Shown: positions 34,230 through 45,479 of the stretch, piece after piece
Layout: each line of letters starts with the position of its first letter
Position numbering within the stretch: position 1 is the first letter of the stretch
Source of the DNA: Stenopsyche tienmushanensis
Lineage: Eukaryota; Arthropoda; Insecta; Trichoptera; Stenopsychidae
Direction of reading: 5' to 3'
DNA: 64,000 bases
Assembly (NCBI GenBank): GCA_008973525.1
Contig: WACJ01000110.1
Span: 186,001 to 250,000, forward strand
Translations under genes and position numbers: made by a program
The notes under the pieces: model-generated
The model's database searches: none
Seen by the model: only the letters and a program-made list of their open reading frames with translations
What the model was told of the DNA's origin: nothing

Positions 34230-35195
34230 TGAAACGAACAGTTCACAGAAATACTGTTTTAGAGCGCTTTCAGTACAATCCCTGTATATCTCACATTTTA
34301 ACTAAATTAAAGATACTTGATTATTATTAAAGTCTGTATTGATTGATAAATTGAAGAATGTGAGCTCATATAATTAAAAAACTGCTTTGAAGACAAAGCT
34401 TTGTTCTCAATTACTCGAGTATCTGACTGAGGATACTCGAATGTTTTGTACATCCATTTATTTTAATCTCATTCATTTATTGATTCAGATAGAAGATTGT
34501 GATATAAGATACGTGATTATAATATGTGATTTGTCTTAATTGAAAATTTACTTGCTTTTTACAAACATTACAAGGTTTCGATTACATATTGTCAGAGAGG
34601 TAATCGTAATGGGTTCATATTCGGATATGGAAACGAATGAAAACCTATTTGATCATGAATTCTACGAAGCTTTTTGGATCGGATTGAAAGAAAAATGACA
34701 CTGCACTAACGAATTTTGTAGATGGAAAGCTCAAATATTTCTGATCGATTTTCTGGATTGTAAATTTTAAAAAATCGTATTAATGTAAGCCAAATTATAA
34801 TTCCAGGTTATATTTATTACAAATGGATTTAATCGAAATCCAACCAATAAATTCAAATTGCAATAATCCACGCTTTCGTCTGTGTCTAGACAATTATTCA
34901 AGGCTCGTTTCTGCGTTGGTTTGGGTTATAAGAAACGCACACACGTTACATATTAGAGAGCTTTGATCATGTCAATGTCAAAAGCTGACAAATGAGGTTT
35001 ATCGAACAACATTCAAAACTTATGTCATTAAAATCCGTTTTGTGCGCTAATACGCCATAGCCGATCTAAGGTCAAATGGTTTTCCCGAGGAAAACGGCGG
35101 GGGTTGATTTTGTTTGTAAAATAATTACGACGATAAGCACTAGCGTTTGTATTTTTGGCTTGTTCAAATTTCATGTCGTCGCGTAGTACATTAGA
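34230..35195. other. Non-coding, AT-rich
   Basis: Nothing recognised apart from low-complexity sequence. The minus frame at 35028-35210 has no family signature. Confidence 0.5.
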
Positions 35196-35199
35196 AATT

Positions 35200-35525
35200 A
35201 GGGGTGGCATTAGGCGTAACGTGCGGATGAGCCCTGCTCAACTATCCGTTGGGGGTTCGGGGGGTCGATTACGCCACTTGCTTAAAGTTAATTCTTAGCT
35301 ATTTAGATTACGGCATGACGCCGAGTATCTCACCGACATTGAGATACCCGCAACCACCACCGAAAGTAATTAATGTCCAAGGAGAGTCCCCCGAAGGTGG
35401 CACCCGTTCCCACCGCCCACCTCGAAGCTGGCCCAACTCTTGACTATCAGGCCTGTTCTTCAAAGGGATACGCTCGACGAATTTCGTCGACACTCGGGCC
35501 GCAGTACACGTAGTTCAGCATAATA
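35200..35525. other. G+C-rich island with two perfect hairpins
   Basis: This is strongly G+C-enriched against its flanks. GTATCTCA (35325-35332) pairs with TGAGATAC (35340-35347) over a 7-nt loop, and CGACGAATTTCGTCG (35475-35489) is palindromic around one base. Frames of about 60 codons exist on both strands without motifs. The sequence looked rRNA-like at first, but I could not place it in 18S or 28S. Function unknown. Confidence 0.4.
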
Positions 35526-35673
35526 ATACATTTAATTCAATGATAAGAAAATATTTACTAAATAAAGATATTCCTTTGTGTGGTACTCAAATAAGCAACT
35601 CGTCCATCCCGCATTAATTCTGCTTATAAAATAACTTTGCGAGTTGAATTTATCTTACATAAATGTATTTAAA

Positions 35674-35919
35674 ATGAAGGCACGCGTGTGTAATATTCTC
35701 ATTCTATGTGCGTGCCTCTGTTATTCCACAGCTAATTTTTTCACAATTTCAAGTTACAAAATCAAAATTTATTCTTCTTCTTTTAAAATTTACCATGTAT
35801 GTTATCGTATGTGGGGGATTCCCATGGGAATCCATTCAAATCCAGCTTTATTTGTTTATACAATGTCGTTCAATAAAGACGCTCTATATTTAAATGTAAA
35901 TATAATAAGTTATGTATGA
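35674..35919 (+). CDS. Possible small secreted-peptide frame (speculative)
   Basis: Starting at AAAATGAAGG (ATG at 35674), the frame begins MKARVCNILILCACLCYST, a plausible signal peptide with a positive start and a hydrophobic core. About 60 residues follow with no domain and no clear Cys pattern. It lies in AT-rich DNA with no splice evidence, and a chance frame is more likely. I include it only because of the N-terminus. Confidence 0.12.
   Translation: MKARVCNILILCACLCYSTANFFTISSYKIKIYSSSFKIYHVCYRMWGIPMGIHSNPALFVYTMSFNKDALYLNVNIISYV
35814..35833. promoter_or_regulatory. 18-bp palindrome with Rel/NF-kB-like site
   Basis: GGATTCCCATGGGAATCC (35816-35833) is a perfect palindrome. Together with two G residues upstream, GGGGATTCCC (35814-35823) fits the Rel/Dorsal consensus GGGRNNYYCC, and GGGAATCC on the right is a second partial site. 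Binding is an inference. Confidence 0.3.
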
Positions 35920-36267
35920 GATATTTACTTATTTTTTATTTTATTTGAATAAATATTTTATGGCAATAATTATAAAATATAGTATTATTCAAATATTTGC
36001 CGTAATTTTACTTAATGAAACGTTTTCGAGAGGTATAATTTTCGATGACTTTGTTGCATTAATCTAGCTGAATTTACTGTATGGCGTTCGTTGTGTTGAC
36101 TTTAAGAGTTCTAATCGTTTCTAGTTTATACGCATAGACCTATTGTTTAAGATAGTCCTAAAAAAATAATTATAAAGGCATTAAATCGCACGATCATCAA
36201 TGTCAATGAAAGATTGAAGACACATTAATTCACAATATCGAACAAATTTAATATTTGGGAATTCCAG

Positions 36268-36450
36268 TCAACCCTTCTACAGCATCGAGATAGGGACTAT
36301 GCTATAGAAACAAAACGCTATAAAAAATTAGGCACCCGCACAAAATTTTAACGTGTTTAGTTTGTTAACAAGTACGAGTGATTAATGTGCGCGACCTTAT
36401 GTATTATATAAAAGATGCTGCAAACGAAGTGGACGCTATAAAAGGGTTGA
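36268..36450. mobile_element. 183-bp MITE with TCAACCC termini, family R2
   Basis: It starts TCAACCCTTCTACAGCATCG and ends GACGCTATAAAAGGGTTGA. The interior AACAAAACGCTATAAAAAA and GTGTTTAGTTTGTTAACAAG is the reverse complement of the interior of 9778-9973. The shared interior shows both derive from one parent, not just chance TIRs. Confidence 0.8.
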
Positions 36451-36454
36451 ATGT

Positions 36455-38620
36455 AATAGTGCATGATGTCATCGCCTGAATTAAAAATCATGCCAATCCA
36501 GGGAGATGGAATAAATTAATTAGATGCAAAAATATTTTCATCTTGTACTAACAACATGAAATTGCTAGACAAAATTTTCTATTGAAATTTCGAGCCCAAT
36601 TTTGTTTGTATACATTAGCGAGGCCTTTCTTCTAAGATTTCGTTATTATGTCGAAATAATGGAAAACTGCAATTCACAATCGAGATAAACGTGAAAGCCG
36701 GTAAAAGCCTCATCTTATTATGAAAGCTTCACGCAATTAATCCTTTTGTTTTATCCTTGCACCAGATTTGAATGGAAGTCCTAAACGACGCAAACGGAGA
36801 GGCTTTTGACAACAGAGCGCCATTTGCCCGAGATTGCCATCGTATACTTTTTAGGATAAGCCATTAGACTATTACTCCATTTCTTAAATGATTTATATGA
36901 ACGTATCCTCGGGTAGTCTGGGATACTTTCAGTGCTTCGGTGCGGCAAGAGGCATGACGATTTCCATAAAATTGCAATCATTTACAAGTTGTCTTTGTTG
37001 TATTAAATTTAATATCTTTTGCTTGGTAGCTTTGAGCGTAAATACTTCGCCCATGTCATAAATCATACGCACGGAGCCGTGAAAACGTATATGTCAAATC
37101 TTAATGGGTCACATTCAAATATATATGTTCGTCTAAAGATAAACGTAAATGGTCTATGTCAAATCGTCGCCGTAATTTCGCTACTTGATATGAACCTAAG
37201 ATGTACTAGATCAACATATTTACATCAACTAGGGGAGGCATCGTAAGATTAATGTATGATAATGTCACAAATGGAAAATAAATAAACCACTTCGTTGAAG
37301 CATAATAGTATCTTCTTAGAGAGTATTAAATACAAGCTTAAGGATATATGAACAGTCTCATTTTAAACATTTTTAAAATTTATTTGTAAGGGTTGGAAAA
37401 TATTTTATCCTCTGGCACAATGTAGAGATTGTTAATCCTAAATGGACGCAGAATTTCTTACGTCGTAAACTCAACGAAATATTTTATTTCTTTCTACCAT
37501 TGAATATATTATACATGGGGAATGGGAGGAATCTGTTGTTAAAAATATAAATCAACAAATAGAAAGAAAAACATAAAAAGGCATAAAAATGTGCTTCCCG
37601 TACGTAATGTGTTAACATTGTTAAAAATGCTGTCCAATATTAAATCAATAATTTCAAATTTATTTAGTATAACACTTATTAGCCAGAAAATCATCGCATT
37701 ATAGGCAGTTGTATCATATAAATTGATTGATTGGTTAATAACAGTTTCAGTAATAGTTTTTTATCCGACTATATTAAAGGGGGAGTTTGTCTTCTCAATA
37801 ACTTTTTTCAAGATTTTTTAGTTTCAAACTTTTCATACATAAAAGAGTAGATTTTAAGGTAATGCAGACATTTTTTTAAATTTATTTTTTATGGTAAATC
37901 TTGCTGGTATGCCCACCTGATGTTACCCCTCCTTGAATCTTTTAGGTACGATATCTCAACTTTGAACCATCTGAAAAAAGTTACAAAATTAGTAAAAAGT
38001 CAAATTGTCGCTATGGTGTGAGGTATGATTATTCATATGCGACAAGAAAAATAAATGGCGGATATTTGATATTTTTGATCTTTTTTCAACTTAAATTGTT
38101 TAAAAAATGTATTAAATATGAATTTAAAAAAATAACCAAATAGTCGATACAATAGCTACACATGTGTAGAATAAGCCAACAAAATTTCAACTTGATAGAT
38201 GTAATCGCTTTTTTGTTAGAATGCCCAGTAGTTCAAAAACGTTGTATCGAAAAAAACGTGAATTACTCTTTGTTGCTGTTAGCGCCGATGCACCTTTGTA
38301 ATAAATCATCGAAAGATAAATCTTCGTATGGTGGCTTTAAAATCTCTTGTGCATCTTTGTCGAAAGCTGAAGGATGCTTATAATTTTCCAACGTATCAAC
38401 ATAAAATGGCAAACTCCCTGGCAAAGTCCACAAGCACTTAAATTCGCAATATTTGATCAGAGGCTAGCAAAAAGATTGATATCGTATGGATTTCCCGCAT
38501 CATTTTACATAATTAAGTAATGAATTATATCCTTAAACCGCCCAAAAGAGAGATTAGCACTATCTACAAAATGTTGCCAAAACATTGCTAAGCTTTTTAT
38601 AGTCGAATATTACTGATTAG
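36455..38620. other. Non-coding, AT-rich
   Basis: No shared repeat. Frames at 36781-36981 (minus), 37019-37246 and 38162-38383 (plus) carry no family signature. Confidence 0.5.
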
Positions 38621-38624
38621 AACA

Positions 38625-38650
38625 GACGCTACAGGAAGCGTCTTGCTTCC
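38625..38650. other. Two overlapping alternative hairpins
   Basis: GACGCT/AGCGTC (38625-38630 with 38637-38642) and GGAAGC/GCTTCC (38634-38639 with 38645-38650) share bases and cannot both form. In bacteria this would suggest an attenuator. In this eukaryotic intergenic context chance is likely. Confidence 0.2.
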
Positions 38651-38654
38651 AGAT

Positions 38655-41210
38655 CATCAGGATTCAAAAGCATCAAATTCATAGAAGATGCTGTCATCAT
38701 GTCGATAATCCTCATAGATCATGGGTAGGATTTGTGCCAGAGAAGAGTACCATACAGGATGTGTCCCAAAAGTCATGAAATATATATATTTTTTAAAATA
38801 TTTATTGACAAATACCGGTACAATATGATAATCCTACTTTCTTATGGCGCTAAAATTGTTAGCAAGAAAATCTGCTAATGGCCAGCGATTCATTAAACTT
38901 GTAATATCATTGGATAGAGGCTCGTTTATTTGGCTTCTTCCAATATGACGTAAGGTTCAATTTATCGGTTTAATCTTCAATTTGATATTTTTCGAGCGTT
39001 TTAACGGACACACAGATAACAGAAGATGCAGTTATACTCTTGTTATTATCATTTCCAAATATTTCTTGTTGACGTATCAGCATTCACGCGATGCTGGAAT
39101 GAATTCTATTGGAATTCATTAAACAAATATTTGAATTTCAAGCAGGACATAGTTTTAAAGATTCGCACAAAAAACGTCTCCTTCCATTGGAAATCTCCAT
39201 GAAAAGCGGACGAGTTCGTTTCGCAGGGACAATTGTTTGTTTCAGAGCAAATATTTAAAGGCGCCTTCGTCGAATGCTGAAAATACATGAGTTTCGATTG
39301 TTTGTCTTCAGATTTAAAGGCTTTCGCTCGCGACCAGCGCCCAATAAATATTTACCCTTTGGAGGTGGCTCAATAATTAATTCCATTATTTGCCGAAAGA
39401 CGAGTACGCCTTGAGTGCTAATCCTGGAGCAGTTTCACTCCTGACCTTCGTACCAATTTTATATGAGACGATTCGTAACAATGAAATGAATATTATATGC
39501 ACATGTGGCCCGTTTAATCCTGCAGCAATATATCAAGCCACCATTTTATAGTCTAGAGCCCACTCCCAACTTGGCTACCGCAGACTTGGGGAAGGTGAGA
39601 CCTTTGTTTTGGAGCTTAAATAGTTTATTCCTGACGCAGGAAGCCTCGGGAATGTGCTGGCAAACTATACCAATAATGCTCTTACTTTGCAGTTGAAACT
39701 TTTTGTTGTTATTCAACACAATGACTCATGAATACATTGCCAGTCGACATTATTCTGCGTGCTTTTCCTAAATGTTTCGAGATATATATCTATTGTTGAA
39801 CACAAGGAAGCTTAATATCTTTTAAAATTTACAAATAAATATAAATACTTGAGAGGTTCTATATCATATATCTAACTTAGTGATCTCGTGAAATAGAGGA
39901 TTTTCATCTGGTAGTTCAATTTCAATTTCAAAATAAAAACAGTGTTCAGATGGTTCAAGACTATTGATTAGAAATATTAATACTTGATATGATAATTGTT
40001 CTTTTCATTGAACAAAATGATTTCTGAGCTTTGTAGTATAAGTCTAAATATCAAACCACCACATCAATAAATAATATAAAGAAGAAAATCACTATAAAAG
40101 GCCAAGAAACTCTATAGGTTAATTATAAATACTTCATAATTATAAAATGGTAATCTTTAAATTGACCCTTTCTCGGTTTTCAGTTTACATCTCCACTCAC
40201 ACAAGCTTTATAGAAATCGTAAAATAATAATATGCCAGCATGAGAAATGAGTTGTTTTCTCCAAAAACGCTTTAGAAGAAGATTAAAGTAGGTGAATCCA
40301 AACGACTAATTAATTTATACACACAATTAAGAAAAGTAGCTTACCCGACGTAATTCCGCTAATTAGGTTAAAACTTCAGAAGAGTAGCCGACTCAAAATT
40401 AATCATGCAAAAACACAAAGCAAAACAACAAAAAAAAACCAACAACCTCTCTCCGGGTGCTAAAGGGTAACCTACACAGGATACGACCGGCTCTAACAGG
40501 ATTATTTCATTTTTAATGCGGCCAACTTGAATGTTCAATGTTACGCCAAAAAAGCTCCTTCATATTTTTTTAAGAGAGGCCAAGTTCCTCCTGCATTTTT
40601 TATAAGTCGCAAAAAGAGCTTGGTATGGTATGCATGAACTGTTTTTATACAAATTTGATACAGACGAATCTTTATGGCCATTTTAGAGCACACGGTCCGC
40701 TTCTTGCAAGAGCTGGAAGTTCAAACGATAAAGTCAATCAAAACTGATCGAAACCACAGTCATGAAATAACATTGCCCCCATCTAGCTATCGACATCAGA
40801 TCAATGGTTCAAATATTGCAACAATAAGAGCAACTGCACTAAAACAAGATTCAATATACATCCAATATGATTCAGCGCCATTTTACCTGAATTATAATAA
40901 CAATATGTGATTGTGAGATAGATACACTGGATTTGGGCTTGGATGATCAATTGAGAGGCTGTTAATCATCGCAGATGCAATTCGCGAGATTGACAGCGGC
41001 GAAACGTAAAGAGAGTCGACCAATAGCCTTGGCCGCAGAAAAACGTATTCTTCTCGTCGACATCGCTTTTAACTATGTAACTGGTGTTTCTTTGCAAAAA
41101 ATGGTTCTTGGCGAATAGCATCGACTTTATATTATTTATTGACCATCTACTTCTTGGACATTCCACGGTCCAATAACGAATTGATGTGCGAAATATGACT
41201 GCCATGGAAT
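38655..41210. other. Non-coding; G+C-richer island near 39100-39700
   Basis: A CAGGATGTGTCCCAAAAGT block at about 38757 may be an old mariner end; a related GGGACACATCCTG occurs inverted at about 11741. The 39100-39700 island is unique with no convincing frame. The 117-codon minus frame at 40966-41319 runs into the LTR and is not a gene. Confidence 0.45.
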
Positions 41211-41215
41211 TCTTG

Positions 41216-41700
41216 TGTAGCGTGAGCGATTTACCATCTCCACGTAGTAGCCCTGGTAATCTGAGCAGATTTAATTCGCCAGATTTACAGCAACATCTTC
41301 CGTGTCTTTTCAGGTGCAATGTGTTATTTTAACAGCGCCATCTCTCGCGGCCTTACTGAGACATTGCACCTACATATCGATGCATCACTTCTTGCGTGTG
41401 CACCGTTTCCGGTTGGGTAGTGACGCGTAGGAGGCGGGAGTCGGGAGCGTCGTTGGTTGGCCTTGGCTGCGGGAAATTGTCCTTCCTGCAGCCAGATCTT
41501 TCTCTCTCATGTGGAATAAATATTTATTTAGAAAAGAGAGTCTTTCTTTTTGACGTCCGTCTATTCCCATCCATTCCTCCAGCAAGATCACGGTGCGATA
41601 GAAGAATGGACCCATGCGCTATCACGACCATCCCGACGAACATGGAGGGGGCGGGGAGCCGCTCGAGTAATCTGCCCCCAAGAACGCCCCCGCTTTAACG
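41216..41700 (+). mobile_element. LTR plus start of internal region (LTR-B)
   Basis: It begins TGTAGCGTGAGCGATTTACC and aligns nearly throughout with 61768-62215. Features in order: ACATTGCACCTACATA, GTGCACCGTTTCCGGTTG, a stem-loop at 41465-41493 (11-bp stem, one G:T pair), a CT tract, GGAATAAATATTTATTTAGA as polyadenylation-signal region, and AGAGAGTCTTTC. After about 41580 the shared sequence runs on through GATAG and ATCCCGACGAACATGG into an ATG-led frame, which could be the start of the internal region. The exact LTR 3' end is unclear. The rest of the element is missing. Confidence 0.72.
41465..41493 (+). other. LTR stem-loop
   Basis: GGCTGCGGGAA (41465-41475) pairs with TTCCTGCAGCC (41483-41493) across a 7-nt loop, with ten Watson-Crick pairs and one G:T. 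The same stem is intact at 61987-62015 and recognisable at 27436 and 57360 (minus). Position before the AATAAA region suggests the transcribed R or early U5 part. Confidence 0.7.
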
Positions 41701-41748
41701 GTACACCTGCATAAAATGCACACAAGAATATTTTTAAAAAATTAAATA

Positions 41749-41890
41749 TACTAGGAGAATTCAAATTTAACCTGGAATTGTTTTTTTTTACATATTTCCC
41801 TTTATTAAAAATACACTTATTTCATCGAAAAAGGAATTTTTTGATCCCATCACACTCAAAATTCCGGTTTATATTTGAATCTCCCTTGTA
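41749..41890. mobile_element. 142-bp mariner MITE (CCGGAA termini)
   Basis: TACTAGGAGAATTCAAATTT then AACCTGGAATT at the left is inverted as AATTCCGGTTTATATTTGAA then TCTCCCTTGTA at the right, both starting and ending in TA. It shares termini with 49507-49620 and with the long-arm mariner at 21437, so it is likely a deletion derivative of that irritans-like lineage. Confidence 0.8.
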
Positions 41891-41894
41891 CAAC

Positions 41895-43755
41895 TCTACT
41901 TTTGTTCCAAGATAATATTTTTAGTCCCTTATCTTTCGAGATTTATAATCTCTACTACCATTCTAGATGAGTATTTTTTATAAAATTTGACAGCGACGTG
42001 TACAATAAATTTCTTCATAGTTTGGCCTATAATTATTTAAAAATATCCAAACGTTTTTATTTATTGAACAAAAAACTACAAAAAATGTTGGTAAAAACAC
42101 ACTTTTTTTTCGATCGCTCACTATTTTTTTATTTTCCAATATTTCTTCTTAATTATAGTTCAAATTATACACAATATTATACAAACTAAAAATATGTATA
42201 ATTTTTTTACTAAAAATTATTTGTCCAAGACATATGTAATTCCCCCCATTCTCAATTCCATATTTTGTCAAACTTTAAAAAATAATTTTATGTTCAATAA
42301 AAGTCGCCTTGTTAACACACCAAATATTAACATTCTATATGTAATACTTTTTATATAAAAAATTAAAAGAAAGATTTTCATGTGTTTTATATAAAATATT
42401 TTTCTAGCTAAATATAAGGTATTCATGTTGTAAACAATAGGTATAAAAGTTGGCAACACTAGGCTTGATGGATCCTGTATTTTACATACATAATTTCTCT
42501 TCGTATTATGATTAATTTCGTTTTATAAATATTTATTTCGGAGTTCAGCTACCCATAATATTTCTTCTCTTTTAATCAACAGCTTCCGGCTAAGTCCAAA
42601 TTTTCGTCTCGGTAAGCACTCCTCTGCAAAAGTTTCCAAAACACTCTATCGAATTTATGAATAGCTCATCCCGAAGTTTAAAACGTACAAGCCTAGGTCG
42701 CCGCCAGATATTTTAATACAAATTCGATTACGTATAAACACGGCCGGCGAGATTACAATGCCGAATCATTATTCAGAAAGGATGTTAACTTTTGCCTTTC
42801 GTCTGTTTGAGTTGAACACAGGCAGCTGGATGAAGAGGTAATATATATGCAAATGGCGGGAGAGCGCCGCGTCCTCCTCGGGACACTCTAAATTCAAACT
42901 GTCAATACAAACTGCTAAATTTGTGTGACGTCATAACTCGGTTATGGGCCCCCGTAAGTCGGCCAAAGATTCTTCCCGGGCATTAACCGCATTACGCGCT
43001 CGAACTTAATTAACTGGTGAGCTTTCCGCGAAAAACAATATAGGCGTCGCTCTTGGCCCTGAGTGTTTATCCAGAGCTTTCGCGCATGATCGAAACCTCC
43101 AAATCCAGCCCCGGGCTGAACCCAACCGCCCGTGAAGATACCACTCCTAATAAATAACTAAAATACCAACTCAATGCTCCCAATACAATATGTTGCAGAG
43201 CACACGCACAATGCCAATATCTCCATCGAAATCGCCGTCGTGGAAAATATCCACTCTTTTAAATAATATCCACAGCGTCAAGATGAACGCTACCATCTGT
43301 ATTGAATACAGGATTGAGCACTCATCATCCACAATTATGATCCATCAAGGATGAGAAACTTTTATAAACTGGAAGCTTTGATACAAGATCGAAATTTATT
43401 CCTATAATTTTAGCTTGGCAATGTCCCATGATCACATTGCGGTTTATTCTATCGGATGTAGATGTAATTGATCGATCAACGACATTATCAGGCTTGTGGC
43501 TGATAATCACATTTTAGAGACGAAATTAGATCACGAATCATGTCCGAAATGGAATTATTGCCACTGAGATGTCAGAAGTAACTAAATATTTGGTAAAGCG
43601 CTTATATGATCATTAAGTGATCTGATTTGAATTTCAAGCTTCAACAGATGCATTTTTTCGTTACCAAAACTTTGTGGAAAAACACATAGTGGTTTTCTTA
43701 GAATCATAATTTATAGATTTCAAATTTTAATAAATACATTATTTTGTTTTTAAAA
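41895..43755. other. Non-coding; G+C-richer island near 42560-43130
   Basis: Very AT-rich up to about 42560, then unique balanced sequence to about 43130, then mixed. No frame with a domain. Candidate regulatory island. Confidence 0.4.
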
Positions 43756-43760
43756 CTGAA

Positions 43761-43910
43761 GACACGCATGTGTATTATTTATATTTGCGCTAATAAATGA
43801 ACGAATATTGTCTGATATCGACAGTGTTAAGGTTTATTTATTAATATACAAACTTGACTCGCGTTGCGCGATCCTGAAAGAAAAGTGGGTTTATGTGGAC
43901 ATTTAAATAC
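43761..43910 (+). repeat. MITE-like repeat, family R3 (copy 3)
   Basis: ACACGCATGTGTATTATTTA, GAACGAATATTGTCTGATAT then CGACAGTGTTAAGGTTTATT and GCGTTGCGCGATCCTGAAAG. This form has the TTAAGGTTTATTTATTAATA spacer also seen in the copies at 44880 and 51722. Confidence 0.75.
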
Positions 43911-44157
43911 AGGCAAAAGTTATTGAGGAATGTTAATATATGCTAAAATTTTTGTTAGCAGACAATATAACATATAAGAGAGTTTCTCTGAGAAGGAACT
44001 TTTTTATCTGATGGTTTTCTGTTTGATCGTTTGATTTAAAAAAAAAGATCTCTAATTAATCCTAGATCACTAAGCATTAGTCTCATAGACTAAAAACTCG
44101 CATTTATATATTTGTGTATGTAGAAAACAAATTGCCAATTGCTACCATCCAAATCAT

Positions 44158-44205
44158 GTACCTGCAGGTAGTCCCACGTTAAACGGTTTGACTACCTACA
44201 GGTAC
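44158..44205. repeat. 16-bp inverted repeat next to SINE head
   Basis: GTACCTGCAGGTAGTC (44158-44173) pairs with GACTACCTACAGGTAC (44190-44205) with one mismatch around a 16-nt loop. It directly precedes, and may overlap, the A-box side of the tRNA-derived SINE that follows. Confidence 0.7.
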
Positions 44206-44345
44206 TCAGGTGCGTTAAACTCAGTCATCTTGGGTTCGAATTCTACAGGAGATGTGGCTGGCAACCACATTTTTAAAAACATATATACGCCATGAAAAAC
44301 CATGACAAAATGGTTGATAATGGTTCCATAAAAGGGATTGCTAAA
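44195..44345 (+). mobile_element. tRNA-derived SINE, copy 1
   Basis: The head contains TACTCAGGTGCGTTAAACTC (A-box-like) and GGGTTCGAATTC (44232-44243), a good B box. About 34 bp separates them, consistent with a tRNA-type internal RNA polymerase III promoter. The tail GCCATGAAAAACCATGACAA then AATGGTTGATAATGGT and CATAAAAGGGATTGC is shared with the inverted copy at 59215-59395. Acceptor-stem pairing is not preserved, so it is not a functional tRNA gene. Confidence 0.72.
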
Positions 44346-44349
44346 AGCC

Positions 44350-44700
44350 ACCTCAACATCAACAACAAATCATGTCTCAGAAAGAACATCTTCTCTTTTA
44401 AATCTGCCAATAAAGATTCCATATTATTCATTATGTTAAGGTTATAAAGACACAATTTTTAAAATATTTTTACTAAAAATTTATATTCCTTGTTTACTAT
44501 AAAAATCAGGGACTTGAACCGTAACTTGATCGAAACCCGGTAAAACCATTATTTTTTAGGAATTAAAACCGGAATTGAACCGGTTCGAAAATATCGGTTT
44601 TTTATTTTTTTGTTAATCGGATAATACTATAATATTTACATTGTGTTCATCCTGTTAAATCAATTTTTTGGATTGTATTGTTATCGAGCCAAATTCGAGC
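44350..44700. other. Non-coding, AT-rich
   Basis: Nothing recognised. Confidence 0.5.
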
Positions 44701-44704
44701 TCGT

Positions 44705-44800
44705 AATCTTAAGTCATCGTGGTCGCGACCATCTCTCCATCGGAAATATTGACTGTGACTGAACAAAATGGCTGACAAACATGTGCTGTGTACTCCAACC
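44705..44800 (-). repeat. 5' fragment of the internally deleted mariner family
   Basis: The block with CCATCGGAAATATTGACTGT, GACTGAACAAAATGGCTGAC and AAACATGTG matches 47525-47590 and 57658-57712. In those copies it lies at the 5' end (minus strand) of a mariner remnant. Here no transposase follows; an R3 copy begins at 44880. Confidence 0.6.
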
Positions 44801-44879
44801 TGGGAATTAATGATTTATATTGCATTTTTCTAGGCATTTTTAGAAAGAATTGTCTGTAAATAAATCCACTTTTCTCAAA

Positions 44880-44998
44880 GTTACGCGCAGCTTGAATGAA
44901 GTTTGTACAATATATTAATAAATGAACCTTAACACTATTGATAGCATCCAATATATTCGTTCGTTTCTTCGCATAAACACAAACAATACACTTGAAAT
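44880..44998 (-). repeat. MITE-like repeat, family R3 (copy 4)
   Basis: On the plus strand it reads GCGCAGCTTGAATGAAG, ATATATTAATAAATGAACCT then TAACACTATTGATAGCATCC, and TTCTTCGCATAAACACAAAC: the reverse complement of the family. Confidence 0.72.
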
Positions 44999-45012
44999 TG
45001 GTTAATTTTAGC

Positions 45013-45473
45013 TATATATTAGGGTTTGCCATAAGTATCTTTCGTTTTCATATTAAGAAAAAAAAACAATAATTCGTATTATATCAAAATTTATTGAATA
45101 ATAGTCATAATGGCCAGGTTTAGCTACAGTTAAAGCTTCCGTACCCTTGGTTCGAGACCGTTTACGTTGGATATTCTCATAGTACGAGTATCCAAATTTC
45201 ATCTCTAGTGACAAGTCTCTTCAAAAAAGGTTGTCTATTATGTCGTTGGAGAAGAAGATCGCATGTTGAAATACGCTGAAGTTTATTTGAGTCAGTCAGT
45301 TCATGAAGAAGCCACACATCTGAACGATTGATTCAGCTCAATTTTGTCAGATGATTATGGACGGATGTTCATAGAATTTCGCGAACAGTATATCGCGGGT
45401 TTTTTTCAACCATGGCTATGATTAGATCTGTGTTCATTTGCGAAAGAAACTTATGGGACAACCTAATATATAC
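45013..45473 (-). mobile_element. TIR-bounded, internally deleted mariner
   Basis: The left end TATATTAGGGTTTGCCATAA then GTATCTTTCG is inverted at the right end as CGAAAGAAACTTATGGGACA then ACCTAATATA. Flanks are TA-rich (TATATATTAGG on both sides). The minus strand encodes VEKNPRYTVREI, then a QPFLKRLVTRDEIWIL first-Asp block, and ends near TVSNQGYGSF, so the rest of the catalytic domain is deleted. At about 460 bp it is a classic non-autonomous mariner. The GGTTGTCCCATAAGT terminus separates it from the other lineages here. Confidence 0.85.
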
Positions 45474-45479
45474 AATCGT

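Noticed and set aside
35200..35525. Possible ribosomal RNA or retroelement fragment
   Set aside because: The G+C-rich sequence looked rRNA-like, but I could not align any stretch with conserved 18S or 28S helices, and flanks show no insertion signs.
38625..38650. Attenuator-like alternative hairpins
   Set aside because: Mutually exclusive stems of 6 bp arise easily by chance, and transcription attenuation of this kind is a bacterial mechanism while this window is eukaryotic.
44195..44260. Functional tRNA gene
   Set aside because: B box is good, but acceptor and anticodon stems do not pair, and the same sequence recurs at 59.3 kb with a SINE tail.
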